Source: DSWT01 sp049975385 (GTDB lineage: Bacteria; Chloroflexota; Anaerolineae; B4-G1; SLSP01). Taken from it: a stretch of DNA of 15,472 bases. A program made the position numbers and the translations under genes. Where the stretch lies: NCBI GenBank assembly GCA_049975385.1, contig JBNGDO010000125.1, positions 1 through 15,472 on the forward strand, read 5' to 3'. The notes below the pieces were generated by a model. It made no database searches. It was not told the DNA's origin and saw only the letters and a list, made by a program, of their open reading frames with translations. Positions 8,999-15,472 of this stretch are shown here, in pieces (positions within the stretch are counted from its first letter, which is position 1; every line of letters begins with the position of its first letter).

Positions 8999-11722
8999 CT
9001 ACGGTCGTGCCGGATTTTGCGTCCGGTTCTGAAGCCGATTTGCCTGTCGCGTCAACCCGTTCAGGACAGTTTCGATATTATCACCTCGCAGCATACGATC
9101 AAAGGCTTGTTGAGCTGCATCGCTTACGGAGGGATAGGAGATGAGCTGCGGTTCGTAGACACTGTAGGGGAGCAGCGCAAGCGCCTGCAGCCATTGCGGT
9201 GAGAACTGCTCGCCCTCCACCTGCGCGGCAACACTGGCGCGAGTGGGGAAATCGCCGCTGGCGTACGCGTCGCTGACGCGCCCCCACTGCATCTGCTGCT
9301 CCGGTGCGGTAAGCCACTTGATGAAAATCCACGCGGCCAACTGCGTCTCGGGACTTGTGGCCGGGATAATGAAGTCGTTACCGTGGACAATTGGCGCGGG
9401 TTGCGTTGTACTGTATGGGAGGGTGGTCACACCCCAAACATCCGTATTTTCGGCGGTCTCCATCGCGTTTTGGTAGAGGGTAATGTCGGCGCTGGATCCC
9501 AGGATGAAAGGCGCACGCCGCGCAGCGAAGTGTACACTCGGTGTGCTGGTGATGGTAGAAGTAGAGGTAATGCATCCCTCGTCGTAGAGATCATTAAGGT
9601 ACGTCATGGCCGCAACGACGGGTGGGGCATTGTAAGCATACTCGTCGCCATTCGCATTGAGGACCGCACCGCTGGCAGGTGACACACCGCCAAAAGCGGC
9701 TGCCCAGGCCGCTATAGAGGTCGCGTCGGTGCGAAGTACGTAACCGCTCGCGCCGGTCTCAGCGGCGTCTCTGGCCTTCGCAGCAGCGCAGGTCAAGGCT
9801 GCGAAGGCCTCAGTGCTGGTGAACGGCCCAGAATAACGCAGCGTCTCGAGCCACGTCTGATTGTAGAACAAGACCTCCACAGAACGGGTAAACGGAAAAC
9901 CAAAGCGTTGACCATCAAAGGCCGGATGAACGCCCTGCTTCAGGAGCGGAGCGAAGAAATCTGCGCGCTCCTCCTCCGTGAATCCCCAGTCGGGATCGGC
10001 GATGTAGGCATTCATATCGATCAATGCATTTGCCAGAGCATAGACCGCCTGATCGTTCTGATCGCCAACCACCAGGCCGGGCAGTTCCTCCGTGGCGATG
10101 GCGGCCTCCATCTTGTCGTGAAGCGTGTCGCCCTGACTCTCGCCGATCACAATAATGCCGCACGGGTTGGTGGCATTGAAGGCGTCGATCATCGCTTGTA
10201 GACCAGTTTCGCGCACGCCATTGTAGGGGTGCCACCACGTCACCGTCTGCCCGCGCGGATCGATGCCTGCTAATGGGCCGGACGACGCGGGGCTACATAA
10301 TCCTGTTCTGGGCGGGAGAATCCCTTCTGCCAGCATCTTCTTCTGGAGGTCGTTGGCTTTGGAATTCAATCGGCTCAACGTCCCCTGGATAGTGTTATCC
10401 TGCACGATCTGGTCAAAGGCCGCCTTCACTGCCTCGCGCACCACCGGATAAGAGACAAGCTGCGGCTCAGGGACGCCGTCTGGGAGCAAGGCGAACGCCT
10501 GCTCCCACTGCGATATCAATTCGTCTTCATCCAGCAACGCGACAACGCTTTCCCGAACAGGGAATTCCTCGTCGATGTGAATCCACCCGGCCTGCTGTTC
10601 TGGCGCGGCAAACCATGTGAGGAAGATCCACGCCGCGAGTTGCGTTTCGGGGTTGGTAGCGGGGATCATGAGATCGCTACCGTGGATCATCGGAGCCGGT
10701 TCGGCATCACCGCGTGGCATGGCGATCACATCCCATTCGTCACCGCTTTCAGCGGCGTTTTCTGCGGCGTCCATAGCGGCCTTGTAGACAGGAATATCGG
10801 CGCTAGAGCCTTGTACAAAGAGCGCTCGGCGCTCGGCGAATTGCACGGGAAGAGGATCTTCAGTAGAGAAATCGGCGCAGCCTTCGTCGTAGAGTTGCTT
10901 AAGAAATGTCACCGCATCGACGACGGCTTTATTGTTGTAGGAGTAGCCGGTATGATCATTGTTGAGGATGGTGCCGCCGAGGGCATCGGCCCAGGCGGCT
11001 ACGGCGGAAGCGGCATCGCGAAACACGTACCCTGTGGCATCTCTAGTTCGCGCGGCGGCGCAGGCCATATCCTCGAACGCCGCAGTGCCGGTGGGGGGCT
11101 CGGAGAAACGGAGTTCTTCGAGCCACGTCCGATTGTAGAATAACACATCAACAGTGCGGGTGAGTGGAAGACCGAAAAGTGGGTCGTCATCGCCTTCCAG
11201 GAACGCCCCAACGAAGTCTCTTCGATCCTCCCGCGAAAGGCCCCACGTCTCGTCGTCGATATAGGCGCTTATATCGGCAAGGCCATTGGAGAGAGTGTAA
11301 AACAGTTGATCGTTCTGATCGCCGGCGATCAAGCCGGGCAACTCGCCCGTGGTAAGGGCTGCATGCATCTCATCGCGAAGGGCAGAGCCCTGATTCTCGG
11401 CAACGACGGTGATGTCGCACGCATTGGAGGTATTAAAGGCATTGATCATCGCTTGCAGGTCAGCTTCGCGCGCGCCCCTGTAGGAGTGCCACCAGATCAC
11501 CGTCTGCCCACGCGGATCGATGTCTGCCAGTAGGCCGGATGACGTGGGGTTACACGGTTTGCGTTCCGTCTCTTGCAACGTTTCTTGGGAGGATTCGAGC
11601 GCCTCGCTAGTCGCTGCCGGGGGTGGCGCCGCGTCCCTCGTCCCACCGCAAGCAACGAGCACCGGCAGAACCAGCACGATTAAAGCCAGTACGACGACAA
11701 GGTTTCGCTTTTTTGTGCGCAT
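8999..11722 (-). CDS. Lipoprotein of two fused ABC-type solute-binding modules
   Basis: The protein has 907 residues, about twice the 400-450 usual for family 1 extracellular solute-binding proteins. Residues 1-25 are a lipoprotein signal (VVVLALIVLVLPVLVAC, Cys25), then a Ser/Glu/Ala linker. Module 1 (about 56-474) and module 2 (about 475-905) align end to end with a 419-residue period: IDPRGQTV at 68 and 487, WWH.Y.G.RE..LQAMI.AFN, ELPGL..GDQNDQ, (L)FYN.TWLE.LR, GSSADI..Y, PAP(M/I)(I/V)HG.D..IPAT.PETQLAAWIF and AL(A)LLP..V.EPQL(I/V)SYP. Cysteines are also shared (57/476, 102/521). This indicates an in-frame duplication. Such proteins present sugars or oligosaccharides to ABC importers at the membrane face. 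No permease or ATPase is adjacent. The ATG has AGGAGGAG upstream and a strong promoter. Ligand unknown. Confidence 0.9.
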   Translation of the reverse strand: MRTKKRNLVVVLALIVLVLPVLVACGGTRDAAPPPAATSEALESSQETLQETERKPCNPTSSGLLADIDPRGQTVIWWHSYRGAREADLQAMINAFNTSNACDITVVAENQGSALRDEMHAALTTGELPGLIAGDQNDQLFYTLSNGLADISAYIDDETWGLSREDRRDFVGAFLEGDDDPLFGLPLTRTVDVLFYNRTWLEELRFSEPPTGTAAFEDMACAAARTRDATGYVFRDAASAVAAWADALGGTILNNDHTGYSYNNKAVVDAVTFLKQLYDEGCADFSTEDPLPVQFAERRALFVQGSSADIPVYKAAMDAAENAAESGDEWDVIAMPRGDAEPAPMIHGSDLMIPATNPETQLAAWIFLTWFAAPEQQAGWIHIDEEFPVRESVVALLDEDELISQWEQAFALLPDGVPEPQLVSYPVVREAVKAAFDQIVQDNTIQGTLSRLNSKANDLQKKMLAEGILPPRTGLCSPASSGPLAGIDPRGQTVTWWHPYNGVRETGLQAMIDAFNATNPCGIIVIGESQGDTLHDKMEAAIATEELPGLVVGDQNDQAVYALANALIDMNAYIADPDWGFTEEERADFFAPLLKQGVHPAFDGQRFGFPFTRSVEVLFYNQTWLETLRYSGPFTSTEAFAALTCAAAKARDAAETGASGYVLRTDATSIAAWAAAFGGVSPASGAVLNANGDEYAYNAPPVVAAMTYLNDLYDEGCITSTSTITSTPSVHFAARRAPFILGSSADITLYQNAMETAENTDVWGVTTLPYSTTQPAPIVHGNDFIIPATSPETQLAAWIFIKWLTAPEQQMQWGRVSDAYASGDFPTRASVAAQVEGEQFSPQWLQALALLPYSVYEPQLISYPSVSDAAQQAFDRMLRGDNIETVLNGLTRQANRLQNRTQNPARP

Positions 11723-11800
11723 ATCAATCTCCTCCTGCCGTCAATAAAGTGGTCAGTGGCAGTGCAAAGAAGAGGCGTTTCTCAAGACATAGCTAACCGA

Positions 11801-11829
11801 ATTATAACACCGCTGCCCGGACTTGCCAA
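11801..11829 (-). promoter_or_regulatory. Strong housekeeping-type promoter of the solute-binding gene
   Basis: On the minus strand TTGGCA (11824-11829) is followed by exactly 17 bp and TATAAT (11801-11806), nearly the sigma-70 consensus. It overlaps the last codons of the DUF512 gene. A start near 11794 gives a leader of about 70 nt. This makes the solute-binding gene an independent unit despite the same-strand gene upstream. Confidence 0.78.
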
Positions 11830-13112
11830 CGCTCGTCTGCTAGCATGACAACAAACACCGCTTGCCCGATTTCCTGTTGGATCTCCGCCGCCGGGTGGTC
11901 ATCCAGGGCGCAGCCGTCCGGCCCGCGAAAGAGTTCGTCCGGCAGCACCAGCACGTCGCCGATCTCGTGCTCACGCAGTTCCGCCAGGATATCGCCCACT
12001 GTCAGCAGCCCGGCAACCGTCACGGTTTCGCCGAAGGCACGGTTGGGCACGGCGACGACGTCCACCGCGAGACCGGTCTGGGCGGTGAACGCAGCCGCTT
12101 TCTCGCGCAGCACCGGCGCAAAGAGCGCCCCCGTTACCCACGTCTGGCGTGGACCACCAAGCTGCGCCAGTTCGGCCTGAAGCGCATCCCATCCATCGAG
12201 GAATTGCCGAACCATGCCCACGCCGTTTTCGATAAGCGCCGGAAGCAAACCATCGTAGTCCATCAACGCCGGTACAGGGACACCCGCCCGCAAAAACCAC
12301 TCATCGGAAGGATACACAAAACCGATGCCCAATTCGGCGCGCAGGCGGGCCTGCCAATCGAGCGTCTGCGCCAACACTATGCTGGCCTCAACATCGGTGT
12401 AAGGGCGCAGAGCCGGATTATGCCAACGCGTCAGCCCCACGGGCACCACAGTCACGTCGGCGACGGCGAGATAAAGCGAGGCCAGGTCGGCGATTGTACG
12501 GTCGAGATGCGCGCCATCATTGCGCCCAGGCACGAGCACGGCTTGCGTGTGGACTTCGATGTCCATGTCGGCAAGCCGCGCCAGGTGCTGCATAATCTGT
12601 CCCGCACGCGGGTTGTGCATCAGCCCAATGCGCACGTCCGCCTCCGTCGCATGGACCGAGACGTAGAGCGGGCTGAGGTGTTGTTCCTCGATGCGCTCCC
12701 AATCGCTTTCGTCCAGGTTGGTGAAGGTGATGTAGTTGCCGTGGAGGAACGAGAGGCGGTAGTCGTCGTCCTTGACGTAGAGTGCACCGCGCAGGCCGGG
12801 CGCCATTTGGGTGACGAAGCAGAAGTCGCAGGTGTTGCGGCACGCGCGGATTTTGCCGTCGAACAGCTCAGTCTCGAACGCCAGGCCCAGCGTTTGCCCG
12901 TAACGGCGATTGGCATACAGCGTCTTCTGCCGCCCCGCCCGTTCGATGCGGAATTCCAGCTCCGGCTCGGCGGCGTAGAACTGCACGTCGATCACGTCGC
13001 GCAGGGGCATCCCGTTGAGCGCCAACAGCGCGTCGCCCGCCCGCAGTCCCGCCCGCGCGGCGACGCTGCGTGGCGCGACGTCCGTGATCGGCGCCGGGTA
13101 ATAGTCCGTCAT
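11802..13112 (-). CDS. DUF512 protein: PDZ-like domain plus putative radical-SAM/Fe-S domain
   Basis: I take ATG 13112 (MTDYYPAPITDVAP) as the start. It overlaps the upstream stop as ATGA, and a longer open frame to 13571 simply runs through the upstream gene in another frame. The product has about 436 residues. Residues 5-60 resemble a PDZ domain (SVAARAGLRAGDALLALNG). Then comes C91-x3-C95-x2-C98 (RACRNTCDFCFVTQM), the cluster-binding spacing of radical SAM enzymes, with LYVKDDDYRLSFLHGNYITF and LYVSVHATEADVR nearby. The C-terminal half is DUF512 (PVGLTRWHNP, FVYPSDEWFLRAG, VTGALFAP). The family, known from cyanobacteria, clostridia and Chloroflexota, is annotated as a putative Fe-S oxidoreductase with no proven reaction. 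It is coupled to the DUF3795 gene. Confidence in the family is high, in function low. Confidence 0.92.
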   Translation of the reverse strand: MTDYYPAPITDVAPRSVAARAGLRAGDALLALNGMPLRDVIDVQFYAAEPELEFRIERAGRQKTLYANRRYGQTLGLAFETELFDGKIRACRNTCDFCFVTQMAPGLRGALYVKDDDYRLSFLHGNYITFTNLDESDWERIEEQHLSPLYVSVHATEADVRIGLMHNPRAGQIMQHLARLADMDIEVHTQAVLVPGRNDGAHLDRTIADLASLYLAVADVTVVPVGLTRWHNPALRPYTDVEASIVLAQTLDWQARLRAELGIGFVYPSDEWFLRAGVPVPALMDYDGLLPALIENGVGMVRQFLDGWDALQAELAQLGGPRQTWVTGALFAPVLREKAAAFTAQTGLAVDVVAVPNRAFGETVTVAGLLTVGDILAELREHEIGDVLVLPDELFRGPDGCALDDHPAAEIQQEIGQAVFVVMLADERWQVRAAVL

Positions 13113-13615
13113 TTTGGCCAGTTGACGATCTCGGATTTGTGCTCCGCCACGTAAGCGTTGGCCGGTTCCGCCCCGCACGCGCGGCAGGCGAGATGATAGG
13201 CCGAGTTCAGCGTGCCACACTCTGGACAGGCGTACCGTTCCGTCATCTCGACGAACCATTGCTCGTAGCCCGCCTCGCGGATGCGCGCCTGCGCCTCCCA
13301 CAGCTCGATGCGATGCGGGCGGTCGGCCTGGAACGCCTTCAAGTCTTCGCAGGGATATTCGTCGCACAAGCCGCAGAAGTCCACCCCCTTCTCCATCGCG
13401 CAGGCATAGAGCGTGCACGATTCGCAGTAGCTGTACCGCCGTTCCGCACGGCAGCCGTCGCAGACCAGCGATTCCACGGGACGATTGCGTTGTCGCGCAA
13501 TCTCTGCGCGTTTTTCGGGCGTCTCGTGCGCCGCGATGTAGATGATGCAGGCGGGACAAAACAACCCGCAAACGGCGGCCAGAGTCAAATCCGGTTCAGG
13601 ATGTGCATCGTTCAT
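13109..13615 (-). CDS. DUF3795 Cys-rich protein with C-terminal zinc-ribbon-like segment
   Basis: The 168-residue protein holds 15 cysteines. The N-terminal VCGLFCPAC (16-23), CDGC, CESC, FCGLC and PCEDL are the DUF3795 pattern. The tail adds CPEC...CRAC, a zinc-ribbon-like pair of knuckles. No signal peptide is present, so it is probably cytoplasmic and binds zinc or an Fe-S cluster; which metal cannot be told. The start ATG has AGGAGG (13621-13626) five or six bases upstream. The stop overlaps the DUF512 start by 4 bp, so the two are likely translated together and may act in the same process. Function in the family is unknown. Confidence 0.9.
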   Translation of the reverse strand: MNDAHPEPDLTLAAVCGLFCPACIIYIAAHETPEKRAEIARQRNRPVESLVCDGCRAERRYSYCESCTLYACAMEKGVDFCGLCDEYPCEDLKAFQADRPHRIELWEAQARIREAGYEQWFVEMTERYACPECGTLNSAYHLACRACGAEPANAYVAEHKSEIVNWPK

Positions 13616-13637
13616 GATTTCCTCCTGTTACAACTCC

Positions 13638-13665
13638 ATTATCCCTTGAGCGAACGATAAATCAA
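13638..13665 (-). promoter_or_regulatory. Probable promoter of the DUF3795-DUF512 operon
   Basis: On the minus strand TTGATT (13660-13665) and GATAAT (13638-13643) are 16 bp apart, just upstream of the AGGAGG site. It is back to back with the ino1 promoter, only 8 bp separating the two -35 boxes. Confidence 0.5.
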
Positions 13666-13673
13666 GTTTCGTT

Positions 13674-13701
13674 TTGACAACCGCCCCGTTGTGTTTACAA
13701 T
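13674..13701 (+). promoter_or_regulatory. ino1 promoter
   Basis: Perfect TTGACA (13674-13679), 16-bp spacer, TACAAT (13696-13701). The expected transcript start, about 13708, abuts the dyad at 13709-13734. Confidence 0.72.
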
Positions 13702-13708
13702 AAGACAA

Positions 13709-13734
13709 AATACATAAAGAATCCTTTATGTATT
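13709..13734 (+). promoter_or_regulatory. Perfect 11-bp dyad at the 5' end of the ino1 transcript
   Basis: AATACATAAAG (13709-13719) and its exact complement (13724-13734) flank AATC. Its place right at the predicted transcript start fits a repressor operator or a 5' stabilising hairpin. No T tract follows, so it is not an obvious attenuator. Confidence 0.6.
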
Positions 13735-13772
13735 CACATCACTCAGTTCACAGCGAAAAGGAGGGTTTTAGA

Positions 13773-14888
13773 ATGGTAAAGAAGAAGGTTCGTGTCGCCA
13801 TCATCGGGGTGGGTAACTGCACCTCGGCGTTGGTTCAGGGGGTCGAATTCTACAAAAACGCGCCAGATGACGCATTCATCCCCGGTCTGATGCACGCGCG
13901 GCTCGGCTCCTATCACATCAGCGACATCGAGTTCACGGCGGCGTTCGAGGTCAACGCGGAGAAAGTGGGCAAAGACCTGTCCGAGGCCATTTTCGCGCAT
14001 CCCAACAACACGCTCAAGTTTGCGGACGTGCCGCACATGGGCGTCCCGGTGTATCGCGGGATGACACACGACGGCCTGGGCAAGTACCTTTCCGAGATCA
14101 TCGAGAAGGCCCCCGGCCCCACGGCGGACATCGTCGGCATCCTCAAGGACACGAAAACCGATGTAGTGGTCAACTTCCTGCCGGTGGGCAGCGAGATGGC
14201 GACCAAGTGGTACGTCGAGCAGGTGCTGGATGCCGGGTGCGCGTTCGTCAACGGCATTCCCGTTTTCATCGCGCGTGAGGCGTACTGGCAGAAACGCTTT
14301 GCCGAACGCGGCCTGCCGGTCATCGGCGACGACGTGAAGAGCCAGGTCGGCGCGACGATTTTGCACCGCATTATTTCGAAGCTATTCGTGGATCGCGGCG
14401 TGCGCATCGACCACACGTACCAGTTGAACTTCGGCGGAAACACCGACTTCCTCAACATGCTCGAGCGCGAGCGGCTGGAATCCAAGAAGATTTCGAAGAC
14501 GGCGGCCGTCACCAGCCAGGTGCCATACGACCTGGGCGCGAAGAATATCCACGTCGGGCCGAGCGACTACGTGCCGTGGCTCGAGGATCACAAGTACTGC
14601 CACATCAAAATGGAAGGCACGACCTTCGGCAACGCGCCGCTGTTGCTGGAAGCCAAAATCGAAGTGTGGGACAGCCCCAACAGCGCGGGCGTCATCATCG
14701 ACGCCATTCGCACGGCCAAAATCGCGCTGGATCGCGGACTGGCGGGCGCGATCGTGGAACCGTCCGCTTACTTTATGAAATCGCCGCCGGTGCAGTTCCC
14801 CGACGACCAGGCGCGAGACCGACTCGAAGCCTACATCGCTGGTGACACAGTCACGGTGTTAGGGCCAGAGGCCGTCGAAGACAAGTAA
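13773..14888 (+). CDS. ino1: Inositol-3-phosphate synthase
   Basis: The enzyme converts glucose-6-phosphate to 1D-myo-inositol 3-phosphate with bound NAD (EC 5.5.1.4), feeding phosphatidylinositol, other inositol lipids or compatible solutes. Start is ATG 13773 (MVKKKVRVAIIG), with AAGGAGG eight bases upstream; the longer frame from 13728 starts inside the leader dyad. Length is 371 residues, typical of the short prokaryotic form. The Rossmann motif is IIGVGNCTSALVQG (10-23). Further family motifs are VVNFLPVGSE, GDDVKSQVGATI, YQLNFGGNTDFLNM (near 217), KKISKTAAV, with likely catalytic lysines, and VWDSPNSAGVIIDAIR. It is monocistronic, with its own promoter and terminator. The downstream lipid pathway is not in the window. 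Confidence 0.95.
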   Translation: MVKKKVRVAIIGVGNCTSALVQGVEFYKNAPDDAFIPGLMHARLGSYHISDIEFTAAFEVNAEKVGKDLSEAIFAHPNNTLKFADVPHMGVPVYRGMTHDGLGKYLSEIIEKAPGPTADIVGILKDTKTDVVVNFLPVGSEMATKWYVEQVLDAGCAFVNGIPVFIAREAYWQKRFAERGLPVIGDDVKSQVGATILHRIISKLFVDRGVRIDHTYQLNFGGNTDFLNMLERERLESKKISKTAAVTSQVPYDLGAKNIHVGPSDYVPWLEDHKYCHIKMEGTTFGNAPLLLEAKIEVWDSPNSAGVIIDAIRTAKIALDRGLAGAIVEPSAYFMKSPPVQFPDDQARDRLEAYIAGDTVTVLGPEAVEDK

Positions 14889-14910
14889 CGCCGTCTCTGC
14901 ACAAAAATAA

Positions 14911-14952
14911 AAGCGTGATGCGTGACCTTTTTACGGGTCACGCATCACGTTT
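14911..14952. terminator. Bidirectional rho-independent terminator after ino1
   Basis: Perfect 14-bp arms (14914-14927 and 14936-14949) flank an 8-nt loop, and A/T pairs extend the stem. Read on the plus strand the tail is GTTTCACAT; on the minus strand it is the stronger CTTTTATTTTTG. It therefore can end ino1 and the converging small gene. Confidence 0.82.
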
Positions 14953-14965
14953 CACATAGCATACT

Positions 14966-15181
14966 TTAGCAGAGGCTGGCAATCACCATCAACAACCCCA
15001 CCAACGCCAGCGGAATCCCCACAATTGCGCCGACAATGGTCAGGCTGACGATGACACCCGCGATCAGCAGCACCAGCCCCACGATCCCCACGACCAGCCG
15101 CCCGGTCAGGCCGATGATCCAGAAGATCAACTTGAAGAGCAAGATGAATGGGAAAAAGAGCAATTTGATTAAGAATTTCAT
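14966..15181 (-). CDS. Small membrane protein with two hydrophobic segments
   Basis: I choose ATG 15181 (MKFLIKLLFFPF), which has AGGAGG (15188-15193) six bases upstream; the frame is open to 15232 but the extra 17 residues are basic and lack such a site. The 71 residues are almost wholly hydrophobic: a first segment around 4-22 (LIKLLFFPFILLFKLIFWII) and a long second stretch from about 27 to 68 rich in Val, Ile, Gly and Leu, which could cross the membrane twice. Lys3, Lys6, Lys17 and Arg28 are the only charges, so the termini are probably set by positive-inside. No family assigned. It ends just before the shared terminator. Confidence 0.72.
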   Translation of the reverse strand: MKFLIKLLFFPFILLFKLIFWIIGLTGRLVVGIVGLVLLIAGVIVSLTIVGAIVGIPLALVGLLMVIASLC

Positions 15182-15299
15182 GGTTTTCCTCCTAAAACGA
15201 AATGATTGTGTAACTCGTAATTCGTGATTCAATTACACATACATTACGTAAGTAAATTACGAAGGTTGCATAAGTTGTGGAAATTCCTTGGCAGAGGCC
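15182..15299. other. Upstream region of the small membrane protein gene, no gene seen
   Basis: AT-rich leader with an interrupted dyad GTAATT/AATTAC (15217-15222, 15231-15236) and a palindrome TTACGTAA (15244-15251). No clear promoter pair was found for the minus-strand gene. Confidence 0.35.
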
Positions 15300-15392
15300 A
15301 GACTACAAAAGTCTCATGTGGGATCGCGTTGACAAGGACCTCGTCAAACGAGAATCGCGCCAAGTGCAGGTCTGCTGAGACTTTTGTAGTCT
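15300..15392. repeat. Nested palindromic repeat element, copy 2
   Basis: The arm AGACTACAAAAGTCTCA (15300-15316) has an exact inverted partner at 15376-15392. The 15-nt core of both arms is identical to copy 1 at 6458-6555, and the total length is nearly the same (93 against 98 bp). The centres differ, apart from a short shared GCAGGT before the right arm. Intergenic. Confidence 0.75.
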
Positions 15393-15451
15393 TTGTTGCA
15401 TGATGCGATAGCTGTGTGGGGAGCACACTTGTTCGTGGGTAGGGGTTTCTG

Positions 15452-15460
15452 TGGTACAAT
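15452..15460 (+). promoter_or_regulatory. Possible extended -10 promoter at the right edge
   Basis: TGGTACAAT is an extended -10 (TGn plus TACAAT). No good -35 is seen at 17 bp. It would drive a gene beyond the window. Confidence 0.3.
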
Positions 15461-15472
15461 CAAGTCATAGGT

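Noticed and set aside
8994..9026. Terminator of the solute-binding gene (CCGGAC/GTCCGG)
   Set aside because: Only 6 bp, with a long loop overlapping the coding end and no T tract; the adjacent glmS promoter may simply allow read-through.
11862..13154. Long plus-strand open frame (430 codons) opposite the DUF512 gene
   Set aside because: Its product is rich in Arg, His and Gln without any domain, and it mirrors a well-supported conserved gene. GC-rich codon bias keeps the opposite frame open.
13547..13570. Radical-SAM call for the DUF3795 protein from its C16-x3-C20-x2-C23 spacing
   Set aside because: The protein is too small and the other 12 cysteines follow the DUF3795 pattern; no SAM-binding motifs.
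15300..15392. Integron attC site
   Set aside because: The arms are perfect and symmetric and no GTTRRRY core site or integrase is seen; attC arms are imperfect with unpaired bases.
15244..15459. Minus-strand open frame of 71 codons at the right edge
   Set aside because: It runs through the whole palindromic repeat element, has no ribosome site and a low-information product.

Overview
The window looks like a piece of a Chloroflexota chromosome, probably a free-living member related to the Anaerolineae. I infer this from the mix of families: inositol-3-phosphate synthase, a DUF512/DUF3795 pair, a DUF2202 lipoprotein, PA14 repeats, lipoproteins with Thr/Pro-rich linkers, moderately high GC and strong AGGAGG ribosome sites. 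No marker gene fixes the taxon. There is no phage, IS transposase, CRISPR array or tRNA in view.

Layout, left to right. (1) 1-653: the 3' part of a WecG/TagA/CpsF glycosyltransferase, converging on a HEAT-repeat protein (650-1936, minus) so that both stops share one CTAG. (2) 2120-5337: a translationally coupled pair, a secreted protein of four PA14 modules followed by a lipoprotein with a Thr/Pro stalk and FG-GAP-like calcium-binding repeats. (3) 5374-6555: a shared terminator, a DUF2202 (ferritin-like) lipoprotein, the glmS terminator and a nested palindromic repeat element. (4) 6570-8986: glmS behind a leader of about 540 nt that contains a recognisable glmS ribozyme. (5) 8999-11829: one long lipoprotein made of two complete, homologous ABC-type solute-binding modules, with a near-consensus promoter. 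(6) 11802-13665: a coupled DUF3795-DUF512 pair of Cys-rich proteins. (7) 13674-14952: ino1 with its own promoter, a perfect 11-bp dyad in the leader and a strong terminator. (8) 14966-15472: a small two-helix membrane protein, then a second copy of the palindromic repeat element.

How the genes work together. Much of the window concerns the cell envelope: glycosyl transfer, GlcN-6-P supply (glmS), myo-inositol-P supply (ino1), and surface proteins that may bind glycans or sugars (PA14, FG-GAP, solute-binding, DUF2202). GlmS is likely controlled by its product through ribozyme self-cleavage. No permease or ATPase accompanies the solute-binding protein here, so its transporter must be elsewhere or absent.

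The least ordinary items are the glmS ribozyme with an extra hairpin of about 42 nt in its core loop, the two-copy nested inverted repeat (arms containing AGACTACAAAAGTCT), the fused double solute-binding protein, and the two coupled pairs of poorly understood proteins.
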